Source: Pyrrhosoma nymphula (lineage: Eukaryota; Arthropoda; Insecta; Odonata; Coenagrionidae). Taken from it: a DNA stretch of 64,000 nucleotides. The DNA is taken from positions 16,531,501-16,595,500 of the forward strand of contig OY754335.1 in the NCBI GenBank assembly GCA_963573305.1. Reading direction: 5' to 3'. Positions 34,930-46,569 of this stretch are shown piece by piece. The translations under genes were made by a program, and so were the position numbers. Every line of letters starts with the position of its first letter. Position 1 is the stretch's first letter. Under the pieces are notes generated by a model. The model had not been told where the DNA came from. It made no database searches and saw only the letters and a program-made list of their open reading frames with translations.

Positions 34930-35480
34930 AATCCCTTGCCGCAGCGAAGCGACTTACCCGTGCCGCGTTACGTGGAATGCCACCCGTTGTGTGATTGGCT
35001 GAGCGACGCTTGAACATCAACAAACATAACCGCGTTCAACAACCCCAATCCCGGGAACTTAATAAAATACAAAGGAAAGCTGCGCGATTCGTCAAAAACT
35101 GCTACGGGCGTACAGACAGCGTTACACAGATGTTAAACGAATTAGGCTGGGAGCCGCTAGAGACTCGGAGGCTACGCGCTAGGCTTAGATTACTTGAGCA
35201 ATTAAGAATAGATATCTTTAAGAGCGACACGGAGAACATCATATTAGAACCCCACTATATTTCCAGGTCCGACAGAAACGATAAATTAAGAGAGATATTT
35301 TGCCGAACGGATAGGTATGGGAATTCGTTTTTCCCCCGAACAATAAGGGACTTTAATAAATGCTAGGCGTAATTTCATTAGAGCGTTTCCTTTTTATATG
35401 TAAACGGCTGGTGTTCTAACACCCACCCGCCACACGCCTATTGAGGCGGCTTGCGGGGTAGTATGTAGATGAATTCAAAT
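34930..35480 (+). mobile_element. 3' end of an L2/CR1-type LINE
   Basis: It contains the C-terminal frame described at 34995-35366 and a short 3' UTR. The UTR has two complementary words, acacgcct and aggcggcttgcggggt, near 35435-35460, as seen at the 3' ends of this LINE type. It stops near gtagatgaattc at 35465-35478. The element is severely 5'-truncated. A diverged relic of the same family is at 61765-61890. Confidence 0.7.
34995..35366 (+). pseudogene. C-terminal fragment of an L2/CR1-type reverse transcriptase ORF
   Basis: From about 35040 the frame reads LNKIQRKAARFVKNCYGR then VTQMLNELGWEPLETRRLRARL and ends RTDRYGNSFFPRTIRDFNKC before the stop. The LEK-QR-AARFV, LGW-L-RR and SFFPRTI-DWN motifs mark the final segment of many arthropod LINE polymerases of the L2/CR1 group. 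The natural C terminus is present and uninterrupted, but the catalytic polymerase and endonuclease are absent. The annotated ATG is fortuitous. Confidence 0.8.
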
Positions 35481-35489
35481 TTCTCATCT

Positions 35490-37310
35490 GTATCATTGTA
35501 ATCCGGGAACTTTACGATAGACTGGTCAATTGAGATCTTATCGTTAGATGTCGGAGAATAAAATCAAGTCTGATGAAAAATGTATGCTTCCTTATCTTTT
35601 CTCCTCTGCTTTTTGTCGCTGCGCCATTGGGTTTGCAGATTAGGATACAGGCGCGAGAAACGACTAGCTGCGTAAACATCCTTCCTATATTTCTCTTTTT
35701 CTTCAGGCGCTCCCTTCTCGCTTACAGACGGACGCCTGACAGTGTCGGCACCAACTTAGTGAGAAAGAGAGCCTTGTTGTTCCCTCGGCCTCGTATCCCA
35801 CTCCCTTTCGCAATTCTTTGTTTCACTACACTCGCATCAAGCGTTGATTCTTTGCGAACCGGGGAGACAGAAAGGAACTGAACAAAACAAGGGCGGTTCA
35901 AATTGGATGGAGCCTTTCAATGAGAAGAGCTTTAATAAAGTTTCGTGATTTATAATTAAAACGAAGAAAACCGAACAAGCTTATCATCATCTGATGCCAA
36001 TGCGAATTCTAACTCTGCTCAGCACCGCATTTGCTACCTAATAAGAGGTTTATGAAATCAACAAAATCAGCATTTATTTTACCGGGTGTATTTATCAATG
36101 TGTATGATGAGTTGAGGAAAAATGTCTTATATGAAGTCGTCTTAAAATCGACCTCAAAACTTACCATAACGGCAGTACACCATTAACAATAATAATTCTC
36201 ATGACAGTGCTGTGATTGTGAATATTTTGTCTTTAATACTTATTTGGATACGGTTTCGAAAACAAGCGGATGTTTTAAAAGATATCATCCACAACATTCC
36301 CCATTCTAAAGGTATTCTAGGGACTTACGACCAATAATATCACAGGATATCAAAGGCGGCACTAAAAAAAGTTGATATTTCCAATTTAAATGTTCTCCTC
36401 CAAGGACAATTGTACCTCCCCTACTAGATGGAAATATTGTAAACAATATAGCTACAGTTTCCCATTAATTACGGTATCTAGGATTCCCGCCAGATGGACG
36501 GATATGCAGGTCGAAAAGCAGAAGATGCAACTCCTTTTGCATTAGCGAGTCGTCTTCGCACGAGAATGCTTGAAAAATGCCTCGAGAACCCCGAGGTGTA
36601 GGAGACTGTAATTTTCGCACTCCTTCCCCGTGAAACAAATCCTCCTTTGGTGAGACGGTGAAGAATCCGGTAAGAATCCGTCAACTCCTCTACCTCCACA
36701 TCGCCAGCGAGAGAGGTGGAGACGAGGAATGTAAAAAGAAGGGATAGAAAAAAGGACATACACCTTATCTCTTCCTCACTCGCTCCCCGGAAATAATGAG
36801 ACGAGTACGCTCGGCATTCGTTTCTCATCCTCTCCCGCCAGACTTCCATCAAGGCGAAAGCTCCACCTATTTTATTTCTAAATTACCTCAAGAGGCTTAG
36901 AAAAACCACAGGTTGCTCGCACTTCAAGGCAGGACGGTTGAGTTCGGGACGGGGTGGGGCTCTGAGTTAGAGGTGTCGGAGGGAAACTATTTCTTCACGA
37001 CCACGGAATATTATTTTCGACAAAGCACCTTGGCCGAGTGCTAAAAGAGTAATGCGACTGCCTTACTCCTTATAACCTACTCCATGTTCCCTTTTCTCAA
37101 AGGGCTTTACGGCCATTATCGTCGTCAGCTCCGTCCCACTTTGGACGCCCGTCGTAGTGCTCACTCCAATCCTTGTGTGAGGCTTCGCGCTCTTCGCCAA
37201 CAAGCGTCCTTGTATCCTTCAACGAGGATTGGCATATTATTACATTTTTCTAAAAAAAGGCGCAGTCTGTAATTATTAAATTTTTTCGTCACTTACTCTT
37301 TTCGCTCCAA
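35490..37310. other. Non-coding DNA, no recognisable gene
   Basis: The frames at 35573-35881 (+, 102 codons) and 36478-36852 (-, 124 codons) have mixed composition but no motif or conserved domain. The first begins with a hydrophobic stretch (FSPLLFVAAPLGLQ) without further support. A tRNA-like A-box word near 37031 (ttggccgagtg) lacks a B-box. Confidence 0.4.
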
Positions 37311-37319
37311 AGTAATGAG

Positions 37320-37910
37320 ATTTACTATAAAGAAGGTGAAGTTAGTTATAAAAGACGGAACATGGAGCACGTACAGCAATTCCATTGCCTGAGTAGTATC
37401 TTGGAGGAGCAGAGATATCAGTTGTTTAATAGCGTTAGCGAAAGCAGGCGTTTACCATTAGGAAAATATTTCATACCTGACGATATGGAACACGCTTAAA
37501 GCGGTTAAGGAAAGGCTGGTGAAGTGTCTGACATGGAGAGTACAATTGTTCTGTATGGAAATCCATAAACATAAAAGGAGGGTGAGAATAAACCGCAGGA
37601 GTTTTAAATGAGCGTGTGGAGGAGAACGCACACGGTGAAATGTATGGAGAGTAGGAAAAAAATAGGAAGTGATTTGCTCAGTGAGATGGCAGGGTGATGG
37701 AAGAAATTAGTGTGGGATGCAGATTAAATGAATGGAGGAGGTAATAAGAGACGATGAGTAATCACAGAGGGGACGATGTTGCGTGAAGTAGAAGGAGAAT
37801 AGGCTTTCTGGATGAAATTTGAAGTAGTAAATACGCTGAAGAAGCAGAAGGTATACAAATCTAGCAGTCAGTGGTCATGGAAAGGCTGACAGTAGTACTT
37901 TTACGTCCAT
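37320..37910 (+). pseudogene. Decayed RTE-type LINE C-terminal region
   Basis: Plus-strand pieces in order: VQQFHCLSSILEE (37375-37410, matching EQFxFLGSTLEE), ERLVKCLTWRVQLFCMEIHKHK (about 37515-37575, matching RLMKSLIWSVELYGEETWTLRKE), GDGRN / IRDDE near 37695-37760, and ENRLSG near 37800 matching KRLGFMDG. It ends near a gcatacat-type simple repeat at 37910-37925. Heavily mutated. Confidence 0.6.
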
Positions 37911-38019
37911 CCATGCATACATAAATTGGTTACTATCCCTAATAGGTGTTCTATCAGTTTTATTAGGTTCTTACCTGGCTCCTCAACCTAAAATCGTTGG
38001 CTCATTTTAAAAAATCCCG

Positions 38020-38190
38020 TCACAAATTATCGCATCTCCCCTGTATCATTCCCATTGAAAACTCTTCCATTACTCACCAACACCTCTCCATCATTCACGT
38101 TGTTCTTCTACCTTGTCCCTTCTTGCTGAACATTCTCCCATCAATCACTCTATTCAACAGCCCGTGCCCCTTTCTTTCAAACACTTCCAG
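38020..38190 (-). pseudogene. Short RTE-type LINE relic, minus strand
   Basis: The minus strand encodes RKGHGLLNRVIDGRMFSKKG followed by QGRRTT, matching the RDDGLLKAVIEGRMLGKRGRGRKR block of the 6785-7156 copy. It lies about 100 bp from the plus-strand relic at 37320-37910 but in opposite orientation, so it is a separate insertion or a rearranged one. Confidence 0.6.
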
Positions 38191-38199
38191 GTATAGAAA

Positions 38200-41100
38200 T
38201 GTGATAGATTTCAATAATTGTGAAAATAAAATATTCTTTCTCCCATGAAAAAAGTCAGCGAGGAAAGACTTCGCCAAGGTTCTCTTTGGGAATAGAGGAA
38301 GGTCGCGCTCAGTACTCCAAGGCATGTTGCAGAGAAATGAGGAGCGCCTTATCGGTTAGCTTGTTATAGGATTTAAACGCCACACGTCCACAAGGTTTGC
38401 ACGCATTGTCTTGTTCTACTCCCTTTTCTCGCGGGGAAGGTTAAGTTTTCTCCCGAGTCGTCGCCGAACTTCCTTGCAAAAAATGAGTAATGCCATTTAT
38501 GGGGAAACGAGTGTTCTCCCGAGCAAAGAATGGGATTTCCTACTTTTGCTGTTTAAAGAGCGGTCGGATCTCAGCGCTTACAGGGGGTTTTTAGACCAAG
38601 GGTACGTAAACAAAGGTTTTCTGAGCGGGAAACGATGTGGGACTCTCTCATGATGAGCTTGTGTTTATTCCATTACGCGGCGGGAAGACTTGACAGAATT
38701 GCTCTTTTCCGAGGCCATTTCTTTTCGACGTGTCTCTCTGAGAGTCATTTCTAACTTTTTTCTTGACAAGTCCATATTTATGCAAACACTTCACACAATT
38801 ATTTTGGCATTACTTTAGTTTTAAATCCATTTATATCATCATAAAACCTGATGTCTCTCATATTTTTGCTGCATTTTTGAATAAGTGTATGATGAGGAAA
38901 CGTCTGGTTCGTTTCAACTACTCCACATTTAAAAATGCTGCCCAGCAATAGGCATCAGAAAAGGCCTCAAAAACTCTTTGCATTTCAACCAAAACAAAAT
39001 TCGCTTAAATATTTGTTTATTACACCAAAAAAGAGGTTATATAAGGGATTATTTTCATCCCATAACAAACAATTCAGTCATGTTGAAGTAAAAAATCATT
39101 TTGCTGAAAACTGGCAGTCCTCGACGTCTTCCAGTAGGTCATCCTAAGAGAAATGGCCAGAACCATTCTAATGAAGTTAGCTCAAGTCGAAAATTATGAA
39201 GGCGGGTTCTCCTTTGCGTCAGCGCATTGTTTCCTGTTTATCGACTCCCGGGAAATATAACGGTGTGAAAGAGAACAGCCAGGAAGCTTTATAAGTACGG
39301 GACTTCTAAAAGGGAGTCACGGTCAAGGTTGAATAATTTGACTCCGACATACTTTCAGGGAATATTTGTACGATCTAGGAAAACATATTTCTCGGAAGCA
39401 CGGGTAGCTTACGTTAACGACGTATTTTTTTTTCTAAAATATCATGATTATACCTCGTACTTAAACGATTCCGATCCGAGAGAAATTCTGCGCTGTAACC
39501 TAGAAATGAATCAACTGATTGCATGCATAACTTTTTCGGTGAACTATTTTCATTTTCCGGTCCATCTACTTATTCTTTCTAAATTAAATTTCTGTTACGC
39601 CACCATTACCATCTCAATCGATGATTTGCACAGTTATGACAGGCAGGACCTAGTGCGTTTTCATGCGACTAGGTGCCACAGACATTCCTTCATTACAGGT
39701 GAAATACTTAGACAGAATTGAAACGTTATTCAGAACCACTGTAAATGAGAATCTTGGGTAACTTTAAGAAAGTAAAATTAATATGACGTAACTAATGTAA
39801 CGATAATTTTGTGTAGTCCTCCCACCTGTTTCCGCAATGTTTACTTTTTAAGTGACTCACGGGACAGATAACGGTACGGAAAAGAGCAAGATAGAATCCA
39901 AAATGGAATGGAGAATTCTGAATGGAGGGGTTTCACCCTCCTGTACTGCATCACCCCCCACCTTCCGAAACTCACGCGAGGGCACGTCGACATCCAACCG
40001 TCTTGTCCCACCAGAGTCAAGGGGTGATCATTTCCCGTCGCCATGAAATGGAACGCCAAGCAAGGAGGAAGCAAGTACGCATCCCTTAGCATGAAAGAAA
40101 GTCTTGACCAGTGCGCGGGACGAATTTAATATGCGAGAGACGCCGAGGAAACGATGGACGGGGAACCAGTTCTCCCGCGGGTGAACCAGAAACATTCTCT
40201 CCTGAGGGCGAGTATTACTGGATATAACTGGGGGAGTGAAAGTCGAGATATCTGTAACAACATCTGCGATGCAGAGCGATTCTATTTTGTTTTTATTTAT
40301 TTGCATCGCCTTAAAGACGTTAGTTTTTTTAGTTTCCAAGCCCTGTCTGTTCGGTGGAATGTGACTTAGTTATGTTTGCACGGAACAGGAATTCGTGTTT
40401 TTGCATAAAACAGAGAAAAATTTATTCGTTGAAATTGCTCTTACGATGGACAATTGTCAAGGAAAAGAGACTCAAAATATAGTTCAGGTGGACTGGCTAA
40501 TGTGATGCACCTTATTTTTACTTCGTCCTCAAGATAGGGTGGCAATACTTATAAAAATGCCATCTTTTCCAGCAGAACTTCAAATTTTCATATAAAATGC
40601 CTGGAATAGAATCGCTACTTTCCCCAATTATTTCTTTTTTCATACTTTTTAGCGTTTATTGGAGAGAGTAAATATGACTTCAGAAGTTACTAACCTGGCC
40701 CCAATTTTTTTGAAAAAAGTTGTTGTAAATCACGGGAGCAGTTAAAAAAAGCTAAAGTTACTCATAAAAATGTTTAAGAAGTTCCTATTGAAAAAAATCA
40801 ATAAAAAACAGAGGAAAAATAAAAATAAGCCACTAAGCAAAAACTAATGAATGTAAGCAAAGCTGAAAGTAGTTTTTTATACACTTGGAAAATATTATTT
40901 TTATCAATGAATTTTATCTTTGAATTTACTGCAACTATAGTCTATGATTTTGCGTGTAATCGAACAAAGTTGATTTGCTGAAAGTATATGCAACTGTATG
41001 CAAACTCTTATCTTACACCAGTTTCGTCAAACATTATTGTTCAAATATAAATTCATTGGATGTTAGGGATTCTTCACCAGTATCTTCGCGAGAACATGAT

Positions 41101-44100
41101 TAAACTCTGAATTGGAATGGAAAAGTTTTTCATTCAAATTCATTCCTGCCTAGGGAATAACTGTTCCCTTATAAGAAAGGTAAAATTTTCAGAGCTCTTG
41201 AAATTAAAGTAATGTCGACATGAATATTCATGAAGCCATCAGCTTTTAGCTTACCAAGCGTCCATTCCCCTTCTAACGAAAACTAATGTTAATTGAGAAC
41301 GAGAGACGTGATGATTTTATAAATAAAGCGGTCTCCCTCAAGTCAAGTATACCAATGCCCTTTTAAGATATTCAACTCGCATTCCTACACGTAATTATTA
41401 AATTAGAGGGATAATTCATGCACGCTTCAAGATTTGGAAATCAACAAATTAAAACTACTTATAGGTTTTCAAACACAACGGTGCCAAACCACAACCGGAC
41501 TTCAAAATACTTGACATGCTTTGCAGGATTGGCAAATACTTTTTCTGCCTGCTCCTTCAATTGAATAAAAACTAGTATTACACTACTCGACGAACTGAGA
41601 ACTTTGCGTATTTTCCGATTAGTTGAAAGAGAAAAGAAGATTGATTTTTTTTATTTTGGTGAAGGACATCTCAACATACGGTTTTCCTGCAAATAGGTGA
41701 TTGATATCGAAAATGAAGAAATTTTTAAGTATAAATACATCCACACAATGGTTTTCTTTTAACCACAGTCAGCGAAGGAACTCTAATAATGGTAAAATGC
41801 AACTTAAATTCAGTGTCAGAGTAAAGGATTTTGGATATGCGATTAGTAATATGGAAAAAACTGAGTCAAAGCCATTATTTTTTTAAAATACAGGTTCAGG
41901 CGTGACGTGGTGTTCCCGTTCCATAATGACAGAGACAAAACACTTTTATTTTTCCGCTAATGAAAGATTTAATACAAAAGAATTTTGATGTGACCGCACA
42001 ATCTTCAAGGTAAGATATAATTAAGAACATGCTGTAACACCAAAACTGGTCTGTATTAAATATTTTAGTGGTGGAAAACTTCAAGTGTTTTGTTTCTGCC
42101 ATCATGAGAAAGCTACTTTTCATACTAAATTAGAGCAGATGGAGGAGGAGTCAACCAAAGAAAGATCTCAAACGAAAAATCAATAAGGACAGTTGGAGAA
42201 GGATTGAACTACATACACATTAGAAGGCTCATAATAAACGATTAGAGCAATTATTTTAACTGACGTTACAAAATCTATATAACATTTTTAACATCAATAG
42301 CTTACGTTTATACGAAATACAGTGCTATATGCTTGTCTTTTTTCAGGTAATACAATTTTTTTTCATTTTTATGATATAAATACGACATTTATTCCCTAAC
42401 TTTGTTTATTGTGGGTAAATTCAGGAAAACTCACATGAAATAATATAAGCGTAGCGAAAAAATTCACTGGGTTTCAAAGAAAATATCTCACCCAACAAAA
42501 TGGGCGAGTATAGCTCGCTAAGGCCCCAACGAGTTAACGAGGCCCGCTAGTAGTTAATGGGAAATTACTTCTCCTCGAGATTGATATAATGACTGCAAAA
42601 AACTTCAATGTACGTTAACCTACTTTAGCAAACATTATCTATCCTGGTATTCCTCATGCACTGATATTTTATGAGGCACTCCAACGGTACTTCGGTGTTT
42701 TAATCGTCTTTCCTAAAGGATACAGCACTTAGATCCCCCAACATATCATCCAACCCAGATCAGAGGATACATTGTTACTCGGTATGATGGAACACCATGT
42801 GTATCTCTCCGAGCGCTAAAAAGGTTAGATAACCGAGGAAATAGTTCCATAACTCCATTCAGCGGACCACAGTGATGGGAGCCAAACTACTGTGCGCTTT
42901 CTGCTTCATTAGTTTCCGTATGCTTAAAATTATCTCGTGTACTTCCCGTAGATCCTTAGAAGAGTTATATTCTCAATAAAAATTAAGAACTGCCACGGTG
43001 CAGTGAGCATTTTTAACATACAGTGACAAAACTTTAAAATTACGTAGTACCTTGTAAAATATGGGATATTAATATCACCAGTGATAAAAAGTAACCATTC
43101 ATGGGATTGCCTTAGCATAAGAATTAGAAACAGTCAGAAAACAACAAACAAGACTGAAAAAAACCCTTTTCCACTGATTGTACATTAGGTTCCCACGTAA
43201 GGAATAATTCTTGACTATTTCCCAATGATTCCGCAATGCACAGGAAAAAAACTAGTCTAGCATCTGGCAGTTACTGTTCTACATATTGCATTCTAGACTG
43301 TGATAAGTAATGGATGAAATTAATAGAACTATGGAGTAATTTAAACAGTATTTTTGATTCATGTAAAGAGTGAGCCTCTCAATTAAGATGACAATGCATT
43401 TTCATCAACCTTTACAAGCAAAAGAGCAACTTAATCACGCTTTCCTTTGAAACACAAAAAATGGGGATTAACCTTGAAAAAAACGTGGCTTTATTTCACG
43501 ACTGTTAAGGGTACTAAAAACGTGAAAATTTCAATGCTGCATCGATACGGCCACATCTGAAATATGCCATAAGTATTTCTTTTTTTTTTCGATACTCCTA
43601 TCAAGAGTATCCCTCTTAAAAATCGAAATGCAATGGTGTGATCAGATTAATGGAGTAACTAGGTGGCCTTCCTAGCATTTGGCAGACGTTCGTGGTTATC
43701 CTTTAAACACCAAAGTTTCACTTACGCACCTAATATGAGGGGAAATAGCTACACTGTCACTCACCGCAATATTTGTTTTCCGAAGTATTCAATAATTCGT
43801 ATGAACAATTCATATGTTAATAAATCCCTTCTTCTATCATTTTCAGTTCTTTTAATCGTTTCTTGTTTAAAAAATGCAGCCTGGATAAAGGAAATACCAT
43901 TTCAATGAAACGAATCGCTACATGCATCCTAGCTTCTACTTCTTTCGTGAATACGCTGGGCAGAACGATAAATCGAAAGTTATGGAAAAAGAGTATTCGA
44001 CTTTCACATAAAGCTTTAGAGGTAAATATGTTCGAATGTGAAATTTACCGTAGTTTCCATTACCGCCATGAAAAATATATCCCTATGCATGCTATTAAAA

Positions 44101-44145
44101 ACTTATATAATCTACTTTTTTCCAAAAATCGAAGATTTGACCTTC
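38200..44145. other. AT-rich non-coding DNA
   Basis: No gene or transposon recognised across almost 6 kb. The longest frame, 39329-39721 (+, 130 codons), begins in a GC-neutral patch and shows no domain. The frame at 40028-40339 (-) is likewise uninformative. A small hairpin (gatactc / gagtatc) is near 43590-43612. Confidence 0.45.
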
Positions 44146-44184
44146 ATATTCAATTGTGTGAAATTCACAGTGAAAAAATCATTC

Positions 44185-44255
44185 GCCTGGACTAGGATTC
44201 GAACCCAGATCCCCCGATTTCGAGCCGAGTGCTCTACCAGTTAAGCTACCCAGGC
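44185..44255 (-). tRNA. tRNA-like sequence, anticodon position CGA, probably a pseudogene/SINE-like unit
   Basis: The minus strand folds as a full cloverleaf: acceptor GCCTGGG with TCCAGGC, a D-arm with AGCTTAACTGGTAGAGC, anticodon stem CTCGG with TCGGG, loop CTCGAAA, and T-arm CTGGG-TTCGAAT-CCTAG. The A-box and B-box are both good. The anticodon would be CGA (serine), but the long variable arm of serine tRNAs is missing, so a normal tRNA-Ser is unlikely. The inverted partial copy beside it favours a dispersed tRNA-derived repeat that may still be transcribed by polymerase III. Confidence 0.55.
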
Positions 44256-44264
44256 GTCATCTCT

Positions 44265-44321
44265 CACGGTAGAGCACTCGGCGCGAAATCGGGGGTTCTG
44301 GGTTCGAATCCCAGTCCAGGC
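44265..44321 (+). pseudogene. 5'-truncated tRNA-like copy
   Basis: It matches the unit at 44185-44255 on the opposite strand from the D-arm onward, with a B-box GGTTCGAATCC and a perfect T-stem, but lacks the 5' acceptor strand. The loop residue before the anticodon is G instead of the invariant T. It cannot form a tRNA. Confidence 0.75.
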
Positions 44322-44359
44322 GAATGATTTTTTCACTGTGAATTTCACGCAATTGTGTG

Positions 44360-45125
44360 ACCACTAGCGGGTGACTCCGTTAAAGTTACTGCGCGGCCAG
44401 TTCCGCAGTTCTTTGAATTCATATTCAAGGCCAGAAGTTCACTATCAGTAAGCCACTGTATTATTCCAACATTCTACATTACATTATCTTCGTAATGCTT
44501 TTTGTTTCATATCCCTATCTCATTTCCAGCGATAGTTCTTAGATTTGACACAAAAAAAGATCCAAATGCCACACGTGCATCAACGACGATGGCTGATAAA
44601 TTCGTGCGTCCTACTCGGATGACGGGGGATTAGAAATGGAGATCCATGATACAAGACCACGCATTAAAACTGGTGATGGGTGTGCATGCATGGAAAAATA
44701 CTGGAAGGACCCTCCCTGAACTTGATCTGGATAATGCTTTTTTCAATTTCAAAGTGGAGTCCAGAGTGGCGATACTGTTCCGTTGGGAAACTTCGCAGCA
44801 ATATGACGTTAATGTCATTATTTTAATTGTGCTGCAAATTGAAAACGAGTGCCATCTCTATTAACTTCAAAAGGCCACCTTTTTTCACTATTTTAATATA
44901 AACTTACGAAGCTCGTACCGAGACTCATAGGCGGGAATAGATGAATAATATACATACATTTCTACAATGCATATCACTTCAGCCAAACAAGCATGCAATC
45001 AGGGAATTGATTTAAAAAAAGTTTGTTGTTGATATAATGAAGGCAACAAAAATTCTTATTTTTTGAACCATTAGTAGAATGCTGTTTTCATTTAAGAACG
45101 AAGATTTTCGCGGTGGTTTACGATG
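44360..45125. other. Non-coding DNA, no recognisable gene
   Basis: Two short frames on opposite strands overlap at 44630-44864. The plus one contains ALKLVMGVHAWKNTGR but nothing I can assign. Confidence 0.4.
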
Positions 45126-45130
45126 AACTA

Positions 45131-45233
45131 CTTCATATTTTCGGGTTCTACCGCGTTGGTTGCTGTGGGTTCATTTCATTCACTTGTTCATATTTCGGGT
45201 TCTACCAACGTGGTAGAACCCGAAAATATGAAG
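45131..45233. repeat. Inverted repeat with 30-bp arms
   Basis: The arms 45131-45160 and 45204-45233 are reverse complements with one mismatch. Inside, the unit occurs a third time in direct orientation (tcatatttcgggttctacca at about 45189-45208), which makes an alternative hairpin gggttctacca-acg-tggtagaaccc at 45197-45221. It resembles the ends of a small fold-back element. Confidence 0.75.
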
Positions 45234-45728
45234 ATGCTGTTTTTATTATAAAAAAAATATGTTAGTACAACAGAATTAGAGATGATTTTGAATACAACAG
45301 TTTGAAGTAGTAGTAGTGTTAATTCAAATATTACAGTCGCCCGATGATCTGCACCTTAAGTGAGTGATTTTAACTTTGATATTGGCTGTTTATCAGTGAA
45401 CACTGCTTCATAAACAATATTTATAAAGAGTTGGGTTGGTTTCTCATTCGGACGTCTCCACAATGCCCGGAATATCCCAAATCCAGTCGCCAGGAGGTGC
45501 GTACCTGCTGCCGTCCTGCCGCACCTAACGTGGTATCACATTAATTCACGGCTCGCCAATATCCCTACGTGGAGCAAGATGACTGACGACGGATCGATTT
45601 TAAGGACGCCGCTGTGGGCGTGAGATATCTTCAGAATCTACTTATTAACGAAGAATCTGTTGAGTGAATTCGAAACGGAAGCCCCGGTCGTCGACATCAG
45701 TCGGTTCCCTCGTACGCTTCGGAATTAA

Positions 45729-46263
45729 GGTGGCTCTACACCATGTGAGTCAAAAATAAATACTAAATTACACATTTTTATTTATTTGGTTTAAAAAGTA
45801 CTGCTATCGCTGATGAAATGGGTTACCTATTGAAAACCAAAATTGTGGTAAACAAATAATGCAGATTACTTCACGAATATATTTTTAATAACCACATTTT
45901 TCCAGCCATAGGAGCCGAATGCAGCGCCATTTGAATGGAACTACCGCATTTTGACTTCAATTGTAGCATTAATTCGCTAATAATATTAAGGAATAGGTGG
46001 TAAGATTCCTATATTTTATTTGCATTCATTTTCCCAAGACTTTTCGCTTCTTATACCAACTACAATTGATACCTTATACATTCTTTTTCGTTCAAATTGG
46101 CATTTCTCTGCTGAAATCTGAAGTCTCCAAAGAGCCTATGTTAAAATATCCACTTTCAAGACTGAATTACAGCAAACCCAGTTTGAAAACCTAACTTTTT
46201 ATCTCAGTTTGTAAAACGCACTTCAATTTTTAGAATTTATGGAATAAATGACTCGGGGCCACC
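45729..46263. mobile_element. TTAA-flanked MITE, copy A (535 bp)
   Basis: The element is bounded by TTAA on both sides (45725-45728 and 46264-46267). Its ends are inverted: GGTGGCTC at the left and GGGGCCACC at the right. The interior is non-coding and AT-rich. About 290 bp of its left part (45745-46030) aligns clearly with copy B at 62149-62699. The TTAA duplication is what piggyBac-type transposases make; the superfamily is an inference. Confidence 0.8.
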
Positions 46264-46267
46264 TTAA

Positions 46268-46560
46268 ACGGGCGAGCGTCCATTGTCGGCCGGAGAGCGT
46301 CGTCGAGTAACTCCGCGCGGCAAACAGGTGGGGACAAGTTCCGTGCGAAGGCTCCGTTACGCATGGCTTTTGTGCGACAAAGCCCCCCCGCTCTCCTTTT
46401 CACATAAGTCTGCACATACATGTATACACCTACCTATGTACTGCGTGTAGACAAGCGGTTTTCATCGAAAACGGAGTCGTTCGTCGTTTGTCATCGCGGC
46501 GCTACGCGGGAGCGAAGCGTCGGGAGTCCGAAAACACGCCCGTGCATTCGCACGGTGGAT
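46268..46560. other. CpG-rich tract
   Basis: An abrupt change from AT-rich DNA to a CpG-dense stretch begins exactly at the right edge of MITE copy A and ends near 46560. It has a short inverted pair (cgtgcattcgcacg at 46540-46553). No convincing reading frame. It could be a promoter or CpG-rich exon; no TATA, initiator or splice signal decides this. Confidence 0.4.
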
Positions 46561-46569
46561 TACGACGCA

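Larger units (their letters stand above)
44151..44355. repeat. Palindrome of two facing tRNA-like units
   Basis: The outer ends match as inverted repeats (caattgtgtgaaattcac against its complement with one change). The inverted match continues through gtgaaaaaatcattcgcctgg into two tRNA-like sequences pointing away from the centre. The central 44252-44266 is unpaired spacer. The left unit is complete; the right unit lacks its first 15-20 bases. The shared flanks show that the whole tRNA-plus-flank unit was duplicated inversely, not just the tRNA. Confidence 0.8.

Noticed and set aside
37028..37075. A-box-like ttggccgagtg resembling a class II tRNA start
   Set aside because: No B-box or acceptor pairing downstream.
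39329..39721. 130-codon plus frame
   Set aside because: Mixed composition but no domain; it spans an acceptor-like word and would have to be coding on both sides of it. Not distinguishable from chance.
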